A stretch of DNA of 64,000 nt from Sungkyunkwania multivorans (GCF_042675645.1 NZ_JBHTJH010000002.1:1-64000); one strand, 5' to 3'. Positions 51,988 through 61,871 are shown, counted from the first letter of the stretch. Notes: generated by a model not told the origin, from the letters alone. Translations and numbers: made by a program.

Positions 51988-52965
51988 ATGAAAATAAAAA
52001 CAGGAATTATAGGAGGAAGTGGATATACCGGAGGTGAACTGATTCGGCTGCTATTGAATCATCCCAAGGCGGTAATAGATTTTGTATTTAGCACTACCAA
52101 AGCGGGACATTTGATCGCTGAGACACATCAAGACCTATTGGGGATCACTGACATAAAATTTTCTAACGCCCTAAATACCGAGGTCGATGTGGTCTTCCTT
52201 TGTTTAGGGCACGGAAACTCGACTGCTTTTCTCAAGGAACATCAATTTTCGGCAGCGACTACCATCATCGATCTAAGCAATGACTTCAGATTAGAAAAAG
52301 ATGCCGTTCTAGAGGGAAAAGAATTTGTTTATGGACTTCCAGAATTGCAAAAAAATACGATTCAAAAAGCAAAATATATCGCAAACCCAGGATGTTTTGC
52401 AACAGCCATTCAACTAGCCTTATTACCATTGGCCAAGGCCAAAAAACTTCAAAATGAAGTACATATCAATGCCGTAACGGGAAGTACTGGAGCGGGAGTT
52501 AAACCATCGACCACCACTCATTTTAGCTGGCGAAACAACAATGTCTCTTGGTACAAACCTTTTACGCATCAGCATTTGGGTGAAATAAAACAAAGCCTGA
52601 AACAAATGCAGGGAACTGAAAGTGAACTGTTCTTTATGCCACAACGAGGAAACTTTGCGAGAGGAATCTTTGTCACGGCCTATACGCGATTCGAAGATTC
52701 CCTAGAGGCTGCCCAAAAGCTTTACAGTGATTTTTACGCACTTGCCCCTTTCACCCATGTTTCTTCCAAGGAAATTCATTTGAAACAGGTGGTGAATACC
52801 AATCAGTGCCACATCCATTTGCATAAATATGAAAACACCTTGCTCATTACCAGCGCTATCGACAATTTGTTGAAAGGCGCTTCTGGGCAGGCCATACAAA
52901 ACATGAATATCATTTTCGGACTAGAGGAAACCGAAGGATTACAGCTAAAAGGTAGTTTTTTTTAA
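51988..52965 (+). CDS. argC: N-acyl-gamma-glutamyl-phosphate reductase
   Basis: A 325-residue NADP-dependent reductase. The Rossmann start is GIIGGSGYTGGELIRLL and the catalytic cysteine is in ANPGCFATAI (about residue 136). It reduces the acylglutamyl phosphate made by ArgB to the semialdehyde. Confidence 0.95.
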   Translation: MKIKTGIIGGSGYTGGELIRLLLNHPKAVIDFVFSTTKAGHLIAETHQDLLGITDIKFSNALNTEVDVVFLCLGHGNSTAFLKEHQFSAATTIIDLSNDFRLEKDAVLEGKEFVYGLPELQKNTIQKAKYIANPGCFATAIQLALLPLAKAKKLQNEVHINAVTGSTGAGVKPSTTTHFSWRNNNVSWYKPFTHQHLGEIKQSLKQMQGTESELFFMPQRGNFARGIFVTAYTRFEDSLEAAQKLYSDFYALAPFTHVSSKEIHLKQVVNTNQCHIHLHKYENTLLITSAIDNLLKGASGQAIQNMNIIFGLEETEGLQLKGSFF

Positions 52966-52984
52966 AAAATCAAGAGAGTATCAT

Positions 52985-53779
52985 ATGAAAATAGCCATTA
53001 TCGGAACTGGAAACTTAGGATTGAGCATCGCCAAAGGACTCATCAAGAACAATACCACCACCTCGCTATACCTCACCAAGCGCAATACCGAGAGTATTGA
53101 AAATTGGGAAGAATATGGCAATGTGAAGGTCACTGCAGACAATCGTGAAGCGGTGAAAAAATCAGATATTTTGATCTTTGCTGTACAACCCAATCAATTT
53201 GAGAGTATTCTCAAAGAGATCAATGATCTTTTGCATGAAAACCACGTAGTGATATCTACCATCACCGGTTTTAAGATCGAACGAATGGAAAGCATTCTCG
53301 GAAGTGATACAAACATCATTCGCAGCATGCCCAATACCGCGATCTCTGTAGGAAAATCGATGACCTGTTTGTGCGCCAACGAAAAGGGGAAGAAGCGCAT
53401 CCAACTCGCCGAAGCTATATTTAATGGCTTGGGAACGTCGATCATTATCGAGGAACGTTTGATGCAGGCCGCAACCGTCATATGCGCAAGCGGTATTGCC
53501 TTTTGGATGCGACTCATCCGAGCAACCACCCAAGGAGCAATCCAATTGGGCTTTGATGCCGAAGAAGCCCAACAAATGGCCATGCAGACCTGTGCAGGCG
53601 CCGCCAATTTGCTCATCCAAGGTGGAAATCACCCGGAACAGGAAATCGACAAAGTCACCACACCTCGAGGCTGTACGATCGAAGGTCTCAACGAAATGGA
53701 ACACCAGGGACTTAGCTCTTCTCTTATCAGAGGTATCGTGGCCTCCTTCAACAAAATAAATCAGATCGCCGAAAAATAA
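52985..53779 (+). CDS. proC: Pyrroline-5-carboxylate reductase
   Basis: A 264-residue NAD(P)H enzyme of proline synthesis. Rossmann motif IIGTGNLGLSIAKGL, then MPNTAISVGKSMTCLC and the C-terminal signature TPRGCTIEGLNEME. Its place inside the arginine operon ties proline to the glutamate-derived acyl cycle and suggests shared control. Confidence 0.93.
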   Translation: MKIAIIGTGNLGLSIAKGLIKNNTTTSLYLTKRNTESIENWEEYGNVKVTADNREAVKKSDILIFAVQPNQFESILKEINDLLHENHVVISTITGFKIERMESILGSDTNIIRSMPNTAISVGKSMTCLCANEKGKKRIQLAEAIFNGLGTSIIIEERLMQAATVICASGIAFWMRLIRATTQGAIQLGFDAEEAQQMAMQTCAGAANLLIQGGNHPEQEIDKVTTPRGCTIEGLNEMEHQGLSSSLIRGIVASFNKINQIAEK

Positions 53780-53783
53780 TACT

Positions 53784-54923
53784 ATGCAACTATTCGATGT
53801 ATATCCATTGTATGATGTGACGCCTATCAAAGCAAAAGGCGTTTATGTTTGGGATAAGAACGGCACTAAGTATTTGGACCTATATGGCGGACATGCGGTG
53901 ATCTCTATTGGCCATGCCCATCCGGCCTATTTAAAAAGAATAAGCGTACAACTAAATAATATCGGTTTTTATTCCAATGCGATTCAAAATCCTTTACAAA
54001 AAGAAGTAGCTGAAAAGTTAGGTGCTATCTCAGGCTGTGATGACTATCAATTATTCCTCTGTAATTCTGGTGCCGAAGCTAATGAAAATGCACTCAAACT
54101 CGCTTCCTTTGCAACGGGCAGACCCAGAGTCATTGCCTTTAAAAATGCCTTCCATGGAAGAACCTCGGCCGCGGTGGTCGCTACAGACAATCAAAACATC
54201 GTTGCGCCTATCAATGCACAACAACAAGTTACGTTCTTGGAATTTGGTGATATCGAAGGTCTGAAAGTGGAATTACAAAAAGAAGACGTATGCGCCGTGA
54301 TCTTCGAAAGCATTCAAGGTGTTGGCGGGTTGGACGAACCATCAACAACTTTCATTCAAACCACAGCGTCCTTGTGCAAATCGCATGGAACAAAGCTTAT
54401 TGCCGACGAGGTACAATCGGGCTTTGGGCGAACAGGCGATTTTTTTGCGTTCCAGAAACACGGTATTGTTCCAGACATCATTTCCATCGCGAAAGGAATG
54501 GGCAATGGCTTTCCTGTCGGAGGTATCCTAATTCACCCAAGTATCGAAGCTAAATATGGAATGCTCGGCACTACCTTTGGCGGGAATCATTTGGCCTGCG
54601 CAGCAACCTTGGCGGTGCTCGAGGTGATCGAAAATGAGTCGCTGATGCCCCATGCCAAAAGGATGGAATCCTACTTTATAAAAAAAGCCAAGCAACTTCC
54701 ACAGTTGAAAAAAATAAAAGGTCGTGGATTGATGCTCGGGCTAGAATTCGATTTTGAAGTGGGAAAACTGCGTAAAAAACTGATCTATGAGCATCATATT
54801 TTTACAGGAGGAAGCAGCAACAAAAAACTATTGAGAATCCTACCGCCACTAAGCATTCAGAATAAACATATCGACCAGTTCTTCGATGCTTTAGAACTGG
54901 CGATGGTAAATACAGCGGTCTAA
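53784..54923 (+). CDS. argD: Acetyl/succinylornithine aminotransferase
   Basis: A 379-residue class III PLP aminotransferase. The PLP lysine is in ISIAKGMGNGFPVG (about K239), preceded by LIADEVQSGFGRTG, with NSGAEANENALKLA for the phosphate pocket. It transfers an amino group between glutamate and the acylglutamate semialdehyde. One base separates it from argF'. Confidence 0.94.
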   Translation: MQLFDVYPLYDVTPIKAKGVYVWDKNGTKYLDLYGGHAVISIGHAHPAYLKRISVQLNNIGFYSNAIQNPLQKEVAEKLGAISGCDDYQLFLCNSGAEANENALKLASFATGRPRVIAFKNAFHGRTSAAVVATDNQNIVAPINAQQQVTFLEFGDIEGLKVELQKEDVCAVIFESIQGVGGLDEPSTTFIQTTASLCKSHGTKLIADEVQSGFGRTGDFFAFQKHGIVPDIISIAKGMGNGFPVGGILIHPSIEAKYGMLGTTFGGNHLACAATLAVLEVIENESLMPHAKRMESYFIKKAKQLPQLKKIKGRGLMLGLEFDFEVGKLRKKLIYEHHIFTGGSSNKKLLRILPPLSIQNKHIDQFFDALELAMVNTAV

Positions 54924-54924
54924 C

Positions 54925-55878
54925 ATGAAACACTATCTAGACATCACAGCTATCGATCATGTCCAAAGTTGGATAGATCAAGCCTTACAATTGAAGGTGG
55001 ATCCTTTTCAATTCGAATCACTCGGCAAAAAGAGGACACTTTGCATGCTTTTTTTCAATCCGAGTTTGCGAACGCGTCTCAGCACCCAAAAAGCAGCAAT
55101 GAATTTAGGGATGCAAGTGATGGTGATGAATTTTGGATCCGAAGGCTGGCAATTGGAATTTGAGGATGGGTCGATCATGGACGCTGGAAAGGCCGAACAT
55201 ATCAAAGAAGCAGCCGCCGTAGTATCGCAATATTGTGATATCCTTGCTATTCGCGCCTTTGCCTCTTTGACCGACAGAGAACAGGATGAGGCAGAATTGG
55301 TACTGAATAGCTTCAAAAAATACGCCACCGTGCCAATCGTAAATATGGAGAGTGCTACAGCGCATCCACTGCAAGCATTAGCCGACGCCATCACGATAAC
55401 AGAATTCAAAAAGGTAGAACGACCCAAGGTCGTTTTGAGCTGGGCGCCGCATCCAAAAGCCTTACCGCATGCGGTCGCAAATTCATTCGTGAAAATGATG
55501 CAATTGCAAAACGTTAATTTGGTGATCACGCATCCCGAAGGCTATGAATTGGATCCGGCCATCACAAAAGATATGTCTGTCGAATACGATCAACAAAATG
55601 CTTTTAAGGATGCAGATTTTGTCTATGTAAAAAACTGGAGTAGTTATAAGAACTATGGAAAAGTACTTTCCAAAGACAAAAATTGGATGATCACCCAACA
55701 AAAAATGCAATTGACCAACAATGGAAAGTTGATGCATTGTCTGCCCGTACGAAGAAATATGGTGATTGAGGATGCCGTTTTAGACAGTGACAATTCTATC
55801 GTCATTGAACAGGCAAATAACAGAACATTTGCAGCGCAATTGGTGCTGAAAAAATTATTAGGTCGCTATGAAAACTGA
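54925..55878 (+). CDS. argF': N-succinylornithine carbamoyltransferase (argF')
   Basis: A 317-residue transcarbamylase. The carbamoyl-phosphate loop FFNPSLRTRLSTQKAAMNLGM (43-63) has SLRTRLST in place of the STRTRT of ordinary OTCases, a mark of the succinyl/acetylornithine group. The position numbered Pro90 in the Bacteroides fragilis SOTCase, which with Glu92 of the acetyl enzyme sets acyl specificity, is Ala90 here (GKAEHIKEAA); my alignment is by eye. HCLPVRRNMVIEDAVLD is the C-terminal signature. Its 3' end overlaps argB by 11 bp. Confidence 0.92.
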   Translation: MKHYLDITAIDHVQSWIDQALQLKVDPFQFESLGKKRTLCMLFFNPSLRTRLSTQKAAMNLGMQVMVMNFGSEGWQLEFEDGSIMDAGKAEHIKEAAAVVSQYCDILAIRAFASLTDREQDEAELVLNSFKKYATVPIVNMESATAHPLQALADAITITEFKKVERPKVVLSWAPHPKALPHAVANSFVKMMQLQNVNLVITHPEGYELDPAITKDMSVEYDQQNAFKDADFVYVKNWSSYKNYGKVLSKDKNWMITQQKMQLTNNGKLMHCLPVRRNMVIEDAVLDSDNSIVIEQANNRTFAAQLVLKKLLGRYEN

Positions 55879-56683
55879 CAATAAAAAAGATTCCTACCGG
55901 CGCAGGAATAACAAAATAAATGTTATAAAGATCGGCGGAAATGTCATTGAAGATGAAGCAAAACTGACCGCCTTTTTGAAGGATTTTGCCGCCATTGATG
56001 GTCAGAAAGTTTTAGTACATGGTGGAGGCAAGTTAGCGACACTATTAGCTGAAAAGCTAGGCATACCAGCTAAGATGCATCAAGGACGACGCATTACCGA
56101 TGCTCAGACCTTAGAGGTGATCACCATGGTCTACGGTGGCTTGACCAATAAGAATATCGTTGCCAAACTTCAAGGTTTTGGTTGCAATGCAGTTGGACTT
56201 TCGGGAGCTGACGCAAATACCATCGTAGCCCATAAACGTCCCGTGAGAGCAATAGATTATGGCTTTGCAGGCGATATTGACCATGTGGATGGTTTTAACA
56301 TTAAAAAACTTCTCGAAATTGGATTGACGCCCGTTTTTTGCGCTATCTCGCACGATAAAAATGGGCAATTGCTAAACACCAATGCCGATACGATCGCAGC
56401 CGAAGTGGCAATCGCCCTAAGTGAATTCTTTGATACCACCCTATACTATTGCTTCGAAAAAAATGGCGTCTTACGAAATGTGGAAGATGAGAATTCGGTC
56501 ATTGAAAAGATCGATAAAACGGCATACAATGAACTGAAAAGAGAAGGGATCATCGCGGATGGGATGCTTCCTAAAATGCATAATTGCTTCCATGCGCTCG
56601 ATAATAAAGTTGTTAAAGTTTGTATCGGAAACGCAACAATGTTTACAAATAATCGTCAGTTATTTACGACCCTAACCTTATGA
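55868..56683 (+). CDS. argB: Acylglutamate kinase
   Basis: A 271-residue amino-acid kinase. NVIKIGGNVIEDE (18-30) and LVHGGGKLATLL are the phosphate-binding loops; GLSGADANTI and the later NADTIAAEVA block are also typical. Residues 1-16 are a short basic extension before the usual start, created because the ATG lies 11 bp inside argF'. Confidence 0.93.
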   Translation: MKTDNKKDSYRRRNNKINVIKIGGNVIEDEAKLTAFLKDFAAIDGQKVLVHGGGKLATLLAEKLGIPAKMHQGRRITDAQTLEVITMVYGGLTNKNIVAKLQGFGCNAVGLSGADANTIVAHKRPVRAIDYGFAGDIDHVDGFNIKKLLEIGLTPVFCAISHDKNGQLLNTNADTIAAEVAIALSEFFDTTLYYCFEKNGVLRNVEDENSVIEKIDKTAYNELKREGIIADGMLPKMHNCFHALDNKVVKVCIGNATMFTNNRQLFTTLTL

Positions 56684-57741
56684 ACCAACAACAACTAACC
56701 AATAAGGCCCTTGAATTGCTGCAAAATTTGATAGCAACACCTTCTTATTCTTCTGAAGAGGATGAAACTGCAGCGCATATCGAAGATTGGTTCGAAGCGT
56801 TTGATATTCCTTTTGAACGAGCCGATAATAATATCTGGGCATTCAATAAATATTTTGAAGATGGAAAGCCCCTGCTGCTTCTCAATTCTCACCACGATAC
56901 GGTAAAACCAAATTCGGCATACACGCGCGATCCTTTTAAGGCCGACATCATCGATGGAAAATTATTTGGCTTAGGGAGCAACGACGCAGGTGGATGCCTG
57001 GTTTCGTTGCTTGCCTTATTCACTTATTATTATGACAAAAAAGACTTGAACTATAATTTGGTCATGGTCGCTTCTGCCGAAGAGGAAAGTTCTGGTGCCA
57101 ATGGGCTAAATAGCGTATTACCAAAACTTCCGCATATCGATGTGGCAATTGTAGGAGAGCCAACTTTGATGAATTTGGCCATTGCCGAAAAGGGATTGGT
57201 GGTCTTTGATGGCGTCGTCAATGGCACGCCGAGTCATGCTGCGCATCCTAATGATGACAATTCCATTTATAAAACGATCAAGGCACTTGAGTGGTTTAGG
57301 GATTACAAATTTGAGAAAGTGTCTGAGGTGCTAGGCGAAGTAAAGATGACCGTTACACAGATCAACGCTGGAACACAGCATAACGTCGTTCCGGCAAAGA
57401 CCGAATTGGTGATCGATGTTAGGGTGAATGACAAATATTCCAATCAGGAAGTATGGGATACCATCGCCGAGAAGGCGCCTTGCGAGGTGACACCGCGTTC
57501 TTTGCGTTTGAATTCATCTTCCATTCCGATCGAACATGAACTGGTACAGGCCGGTATTGCTTTGGGAAGAACCACCTATGGCTCTCCTACCCTTTCAGAC
57601 CAGGCGGTGCTAAGCTGTCCTTCTCTAAAATTAGGGCCCGGCGACTCTACCCGTTCGCACAGTGCTAATGAATTTATTTATGTCGAAGAGATAAAAGAGG
57701 GCATTGCTATTTACATACAATTACTTAAGAAAATACTATAA
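56680..57741 (+). CDS. argE': Acylornithine/acylcitrulline deacylase (argE', M20 family)
   Basis: A 353-residue M20 metallopeptidase-type deacylase. Zinc-binding points are H72 in NSHHDTVKP, the GSNDAGGCLVS aspartate and EEE in SAEEESSGANG. It removes the acyl group to free citrulline or ornithine. The start overlaps the argB stop by 4 bp (ATGA). Confidence 0.92.
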   Translation: MNQQQLTNKALELLQNLIATPSYSSEEDETAAHIEDWFEAFDIPFERADNNIWAFNKYFEDGKPLLLLNSHHDTVKPNSAYTRDPFKADIIDGKLFGLGSNDAGGCLVSLLALFTYYYDKKDLNYNLVMVASAEEESSGANGLNSVLPKLPHIDVAIVGEPTLMNLAIAEKGLVVFDGVVNGTPSHAAHPNDDNSIYKTIKALEWFRDYKFEKVSEVLGEVKMTVTQINAGTQHNVVPAKTELVIDVRVNDKYSNQEVWDTIAEKAPCEVTPRSLRLNSSSIPIEHELVQAGIALGRTTYGSPTLSDQAVLSCPSLKLGPGDSTRSHSANEFIYVEEIKEGIAIYIQLLKKIL

Positions 57742-57780
57742 AACTGAGATCAGAGACCTAACCCGTAAAACCAAAAAGAC

Positions 57781-59058
57781 ATGAAACTCTGGGAAAAAGG
57801 CACCGCGCCACATGAAAAAATTGACCAATTTACTGTTGGCCACGACCGTGAACTCGATCTTATTTTGGCAAAGTACGATGTGCAGGCTTCAAAGGCACAT
57901 GCAGAAATGCTTGGAAAAATTGGAATTCTCACCGATGAAGAAGTTGCACAACTCATCATGGGACTCAATGATATTTCCGAATGTGTGCATAATGAATTGT
58001 TTACCATCGAAGAAGACTTTGAAGATGTACATTCAAAGATCGAATTCTTATTGACCAATAAATTGGGCGCTGTTGGAAAGAAGATCCATACGGCGCGAAG
58101 CCGCAACGATCAAGTCTTGGTCGCCATGCATCTATATCTCAAGGATGAACTGAATCAGATCAAGGACCAGACCAAAGAACTATTTGACCTGCTATTAGAC
58201 CTTGCAGAAACTCATAAAGATACATTATTACCAGGCTATACGCATCTGCAGATCGCCATGCCATCCTCTTTTGGACTTTGGTTCTCCGCCTATGCAGAAA
58301 CCCTTATCGATGATCTTTATTTCATAGAGGCGGCCTACAAGATCGCCGACCAGAACCCTTTAGGAAGCGCCGCGGGTTATGGAAGTTCCTTTCCCATAGA
58401 TAGAGAGATGACCACCGAAGCTCTTGGTTTTAGCACCCTAAAGTATAATGTGGTTGCGGCTCAGATGGGACGAGGAAAGGTAGAAAAAAGTACCGCTTTT
58501 GGTATTGGTAGTCTAGCGGCCACCTTGGCCAAACTTTCCATGGATGTATGTCTCTACATGAGTCAAAACTTCGATTTTATAGGATTTCCTGAAGAATTGA
58601 CCACGGGAAGTAGCATTATGCCGCATAAAAAGAATCCCGATGTATTTGAATTGATTCGCGGTAAATGCAACAAACTGCAAGCGCTTCCCAATCAATTGGC
58701 GATGATGACGACGAATTTGCCAAGTGGGTACCACAGAGACCTACAATTGGTAAAAGAGGTGATCGTTCCAGCGATCCAAGAGCTAAAATCGTGTTTGGAG
58801 ATGGCCCATTTCACCTTAAAGGATATCATCGTAAAAAGCGATATCGTCGATTCGGAAAAATATAACTACATGTTCAGTGTTGATACGTTGAACGAACTTG
58901 TTCAGAATGGCACACCCTTTAGAGAGGCCTATCATTTGATCGGAAGGCAGATCGAAGAAGGTACGTTCGTTCCAAAGAAGAATATCGACCATACCCATGC
59001 GGGAAGTATTGGAAATCTTTGTTTGGAGGAGATTAGGAATAAGATGAAGGCGCATTAA
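57781..59058 (+). CDS. argH: Argininosuccinate lyase
   Basis: A 425-residue enzyme that splits argininosuccinate to arginine and fumarate. The signature GSSIMPHKKNPD (about 280-291) is complete and HTARSRNDQV and GYTHLQIAMP are the other conserved blocks. It closes the nine-gene operon, 39 bp after argE'. Confidence 0.95.
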   Translation: MKLWEKGTAPHEKIDQFTVGHDRELDLILAKYDVQASKAHAEMLGKIGILTDEEVAQLIMGLNDISECVHNELFTIEEDFEDVHSKIEFLLTNKLGAVGKKIHTARSRNDQVLVAMHLYLKDELNQIKDQTKELFDLLLDLAETHKDTLLPGYTHLQIAMPSSFGLWFSAYAETLIDDLYFIEAAYKIADQNPLGSAAGYGSSFPIDREMTTEALGFSTLKYNVVAAQMGRGKVEKSTAFGIGSLAATLAKLSMDVCLYMSQNFDFIGFPEELTTGSSIMPHKKNPDVFELIRGKCNKLQALPNQLAMMTTNLPSGYHRDLQLVKEVIVPAIQELKSCLEMAHFTLKDIIVKSDIVDSEKYNYMFSVDTLNELVQNGTPFREAYHLIGRQIEEGTFVPKKNIDHTHAGSIGNLCLEEIRNKMKAH

Positions 59059-59107
59059 ATCCAGTCTTTTTTAGTACATTTAGTGTTCTAAACCAACCTG
59101 ATACATT

Positions 59108-60055
59108 ATGAAATCCCTCTCAACGCTCTGTGGAGTGCTTGTTGCATTCTTCCTTTCCTTCCAAGCAATTGCTCAAACTCCACAAGGCATCAATTATCAA
59201 ACTGTGATTCATGATACTGGAGGTAACATTGTTGCTAATCAAAACATAGGATTTCAATTGGCCATTTATAAACTAGCCACGCCAACAGAACGCTATGAAG
59301 AGACCCAATCGGCTATGACCAATAGCTAAGGAGTAGCCTCACTCATATTAGGACTCGGAACTCCAGTAACAGGAACTTTTTCTTCTATTGATTGGAGCTT
59401 GCCTGACGCTTACTTTTTAGAAGTTGCGGTAGATATTACCGGAGGAACCAACTATCAGGTTATCGGTACTACCCAGATCGTAAGTGTCCCATACGCCTTA
59501 CAGGCGGAGAAAGCTGCTGATCTAAGCAAGTTCACCGTTGATAATGACCTACTCACTTATGACACTGCCAATACCGAATGGGTAGGTAAAAGTTTATCTA
59601 TAAACAACAATGGCAGTGGGCAGGCTCACAACATCACACAACCCTCATTAGGGTTAAATTACATCATATCTTTATTTGGCACATTTCCAAGCCCTAGTAG
59701 GTACACGGAACGTGGTCCAAATCCTTTTTATGCCGAGATCATTTTGTTCGCCGGGAATTTTGCTCCCCAAGGTTGGGCCTTTTGTCACGGACAATTACTA
59801 CCCATCTCCAGCAATACTGCACTCTTTTCGATTTTAGGAACCCAATATGGCGGCGATGGCATAACCACATTTGCCTTGCCAGATCTCCGAGGGAGAGTTC
59901 CTGTGGGTGTAGGAAATGGTCCAGGTCTAAGCAACGTGAACGAAGGTCAGCAGTTTGGCGCAGAGACCCATGTGTTGACCACGAGTCAGATGCCATCTCA
60001 CAACCATGGCACCACCCTGACCCAATCGACAAGAAAGACATCTCAAAAAGAATAA
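59108..60055 (+). pseudogene. Tail-collar secreted protein with in-frame stop and rearranged domain
   Basis: One frame from 59108 encodes a signal peptide (residues 1-23, ending AIAQ) and a beta-rich region, is interrupted by TAA at 59327-59329 after AMTNS, and continues in the same frame from GVASLILGLG to a stop at 60055. No frameshift is needed. The part after the stop reads a tail-collar C-terminus first (LGLNYIISLFGTFPS) and then a collar N-terminus (FYAEIILFAGNFAPQGWAF and GGDGITTFALPDLRGR), whose own C-terminus is missing. It therefore looks both nonsense-mutated and recombined. Sequencing error at the stop cannot be excluded. It resembles the two intact copies at 36498-37662. Confidence 0.75.
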
Positions 60056-60480
60056 TGCCAAATCCTATTATCGTTGAACAATCTTTTACTGTTCCAGTGG
60101 CTGCTGTTTGGAACGCCGTCACCGAGCACGAGCAAATGGTTCAATGGTATTTTGAAAATATTCCAGACTTTAGACCTGAACTCGGTTTTGCGACGGAGTT
60201 CAACGTCTCAACTGGCGAAAGAGACTTTTTACATCACTGGGAGATCACAGAGGTCATTCCGCAGAAAAAGATTAGCTATACTTGGAACTATCCCGACTAT
60301 GAGGCCGAAGGAATTGTGAGCTTTGAGCTTTTTGAACAAGACCAGAATAGCTTGCTAAGACTAAGCTGTTTTGGCATTGATAATTTCCCTCAAGACATTC
60401 CAGAGTTTACATGAGAAAGTTGTGAAGCGGGTTGGAATTATTTCATAAAGGAGCGTTTAGCTGCTTTTTTAGCGCATTAA
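60055..60480 (+). pseudogene. SRPBCC/AHSA1-like gene with in-frame TGA
   Basis: The frame from ATG 60055 (PIIVEQSFTVPVAAVWNAV, then VQWYFENIP) is an AHSA1-type SRPBCC ligand-binding protein. It hits TGA at 60412-60414 after DIPEFT, but the same frame goes on with ESCEAGWNYFIKERLAAFLA, the usual C-terminal helix of the family, to TAA at 60478-60480. Removing one stop restores a normal 141-residue length. The start overlaps the previous stop (TAATG). Without read-through the product is a 119-residue protein lacking its last helix. Confidence 0.78.
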
Positions 60481-60564
60481 GTCTTACATTTTATAGAAAT
60501 CCCTTCATAAAATTCTTGAGAAAAGCAACAAAGACCGTATTATTGCTTTTCAAAATTGATCATT

Positions 60565-61194
60565 ATGCATTTCAACATTCTAAAGCCTCTACGAACTTTT
60601 ATCTTAATTGTTCCCATACTTTTTATTGGATGCGAGCAATTTTCTTCAGAAACCGATTATAATTCGTTATCCTACAAAGAAGATTTTCGCCTCGCAAAGG
60701 TCGAGGATCGGTATCAGATGTATCTTCCAAAATTTATGAAGTCCACGAACGACCTCAACGAGGATGCTTCCTTGCAGTTCAAAAATGAGTTAAAGGAGAC
60801 CTACACCATCCTTATCGATGAGACCAATGAAGAAGCAAAGGCCGCTTTGCAGATGCTTGGCAGTTATAAGGATTCCATTTCCATGCTGGAGAATTATATT
60901 GATTTTCAAAAGGAAAATCTTACTCAAGATGTAGAGGTGATTTCCTTAAAAGAACCACTAAGAAAGAGAATCGACGGGATGCCTGCAATGACCTTTGAAA
61001 CGACGATAGCGTTCGAAGAGATCATTTATCCGGTGAGTTACCATGTAACGGTGGTCGAGGCCAAAGAGAGTCTCTTCATGATCATGTCATGGACCTTAAA
61101 ATCCAGAAAAAAGAAATACTTCCCTTATTTCGAAAAAGCCAGTAATAGTCTAGAGGTGTTCAAAGCACGGGAAAGTGAGGTATTTCTCGATTGA
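60565..61194 (+). CDS. Hypothetical lipoprotein
   Basis: A 209-residue predicted lipoprotein from the ATG at 60565 (a TTG three codons earlier is possible). The signal ends in the lipobox LFIGC. The mature part is helical and charged in the middle, with a beta-rich C-terminal half. I recognise no family. It is separated from the SRPBCC remnant by 84 bp. Confidence 0.78.
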   Translation: MHFNILKPLRTFILIVPILFIGCEQFSSETDYNSLSYKEDFRLAKVEDRYQMYLPKFMKSTNDLNEDASLQFKNELKETYTILIDETNEEAKAALQMLGSYKDSISMLENYIDFQKENLTQDVEVISLKEPLRKRIDGMPAMTFETTIAFEEIIYPVSYHVTVVEAKESLFMIMSWTLKSRKKKYFPYFEKASNSLEVFKARESEVFLD

Positions 61195-61267
61195 AAAGAA
61201 CACTAAACATTTGTTAACTAAACGTTTAATAATAATCATTGGTAGTACTTTTACTTAAAACTACGCT

Positions 61268-61795
61268 ATGAAATGGTTGTGCCTCTTTATTTCGTTTTTT
61301 ATGATGACTGAATTGATACTTTTCGACTTCAACAGAGAAACCGACATCAACGAATGGCGCGTTGTCAACGATGGAGTCATGGGCGGGTTGTCCGAGGGAA
61401 GTATCCGACTGAATTCGGATGGACATGCGGTATTTTCGGGAAGCATCTCACTTAAGAATAATGGCGGGTTTTCTTCGGTTCGTCATCGGTATAAGACCAA
61501 AGAAGTATCAGGTTATAGCAAAGTGATGCTTAGGGTAAAAGGCGATGGCAAGAAATATCAGTTCAGAATAAAAAGCAACAGGTACGACAGACACTCCTAT
61601 ATCGGGGAGTTTACTACTTCAGGCGATTGGGAAACTATCGAGATCGATTTCTCTAAGATGTATCCTGCTTTTCGAGGCAGAACTTTGGACATTTCCAATT
61701 ATCCCGGAGCGCAACTCGAAGAAATAGCATTCTTGATCGGCAATAAAAAAGCAGAGGATTTTAAATTGCTCATCGATAGTATCAGTCTGCGCTGA
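61268..61795 (+). CDS. CIA30 family protein
   Basis: A 175-residue protein with a short hydrophobic N-terminus (signal or anchor, residues 1-17) and a CIA30 (complex I intermediate-associated protein 30) beta-sandwich: WRVVNDGVMGGLSEGSI, FSGSISLKNNGGFSSVRH and later IEIDFSKMYPAFRGRTLD. In bacteria the family often binds carbohydrate or other ligands and is not tied to complex I. No partner is evident next to it. Confidence 0.9.
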   Translation: MKWLCLFISFFMMTELILFDFNRETDINEWRVVNDGVMGGLSEGSIRLNSDGHAVFSGSISLKNNGGFSSVRHRYKTKEVSGYSKVMLRVKGDGKKYQFRIKSNRYDRHSYIGEFTTSGDWETIEIDFSKMYPAFRGRTLDISNYPGAQLEEIAFLIGNKKAEDFKLLIDSISLR

Positions 61796-61871
61796 TGGTA
61801 TTTTTCCTTCATTTTCTAAAACACAATATTACATTGGAGGGGAACCTACTTGGGCAAATAATTCTACTCGT

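Noticed and set aside
53162..53830. A 222-codon open frame on the minus strand
   Set aside because: It lies antisense to proC, a well-supported gene, and its product has no family features.
55008..55529. A 173-codon minus-strand open frame
   Set aside because: Antisense to argF'; composition reflects the coding strand only.
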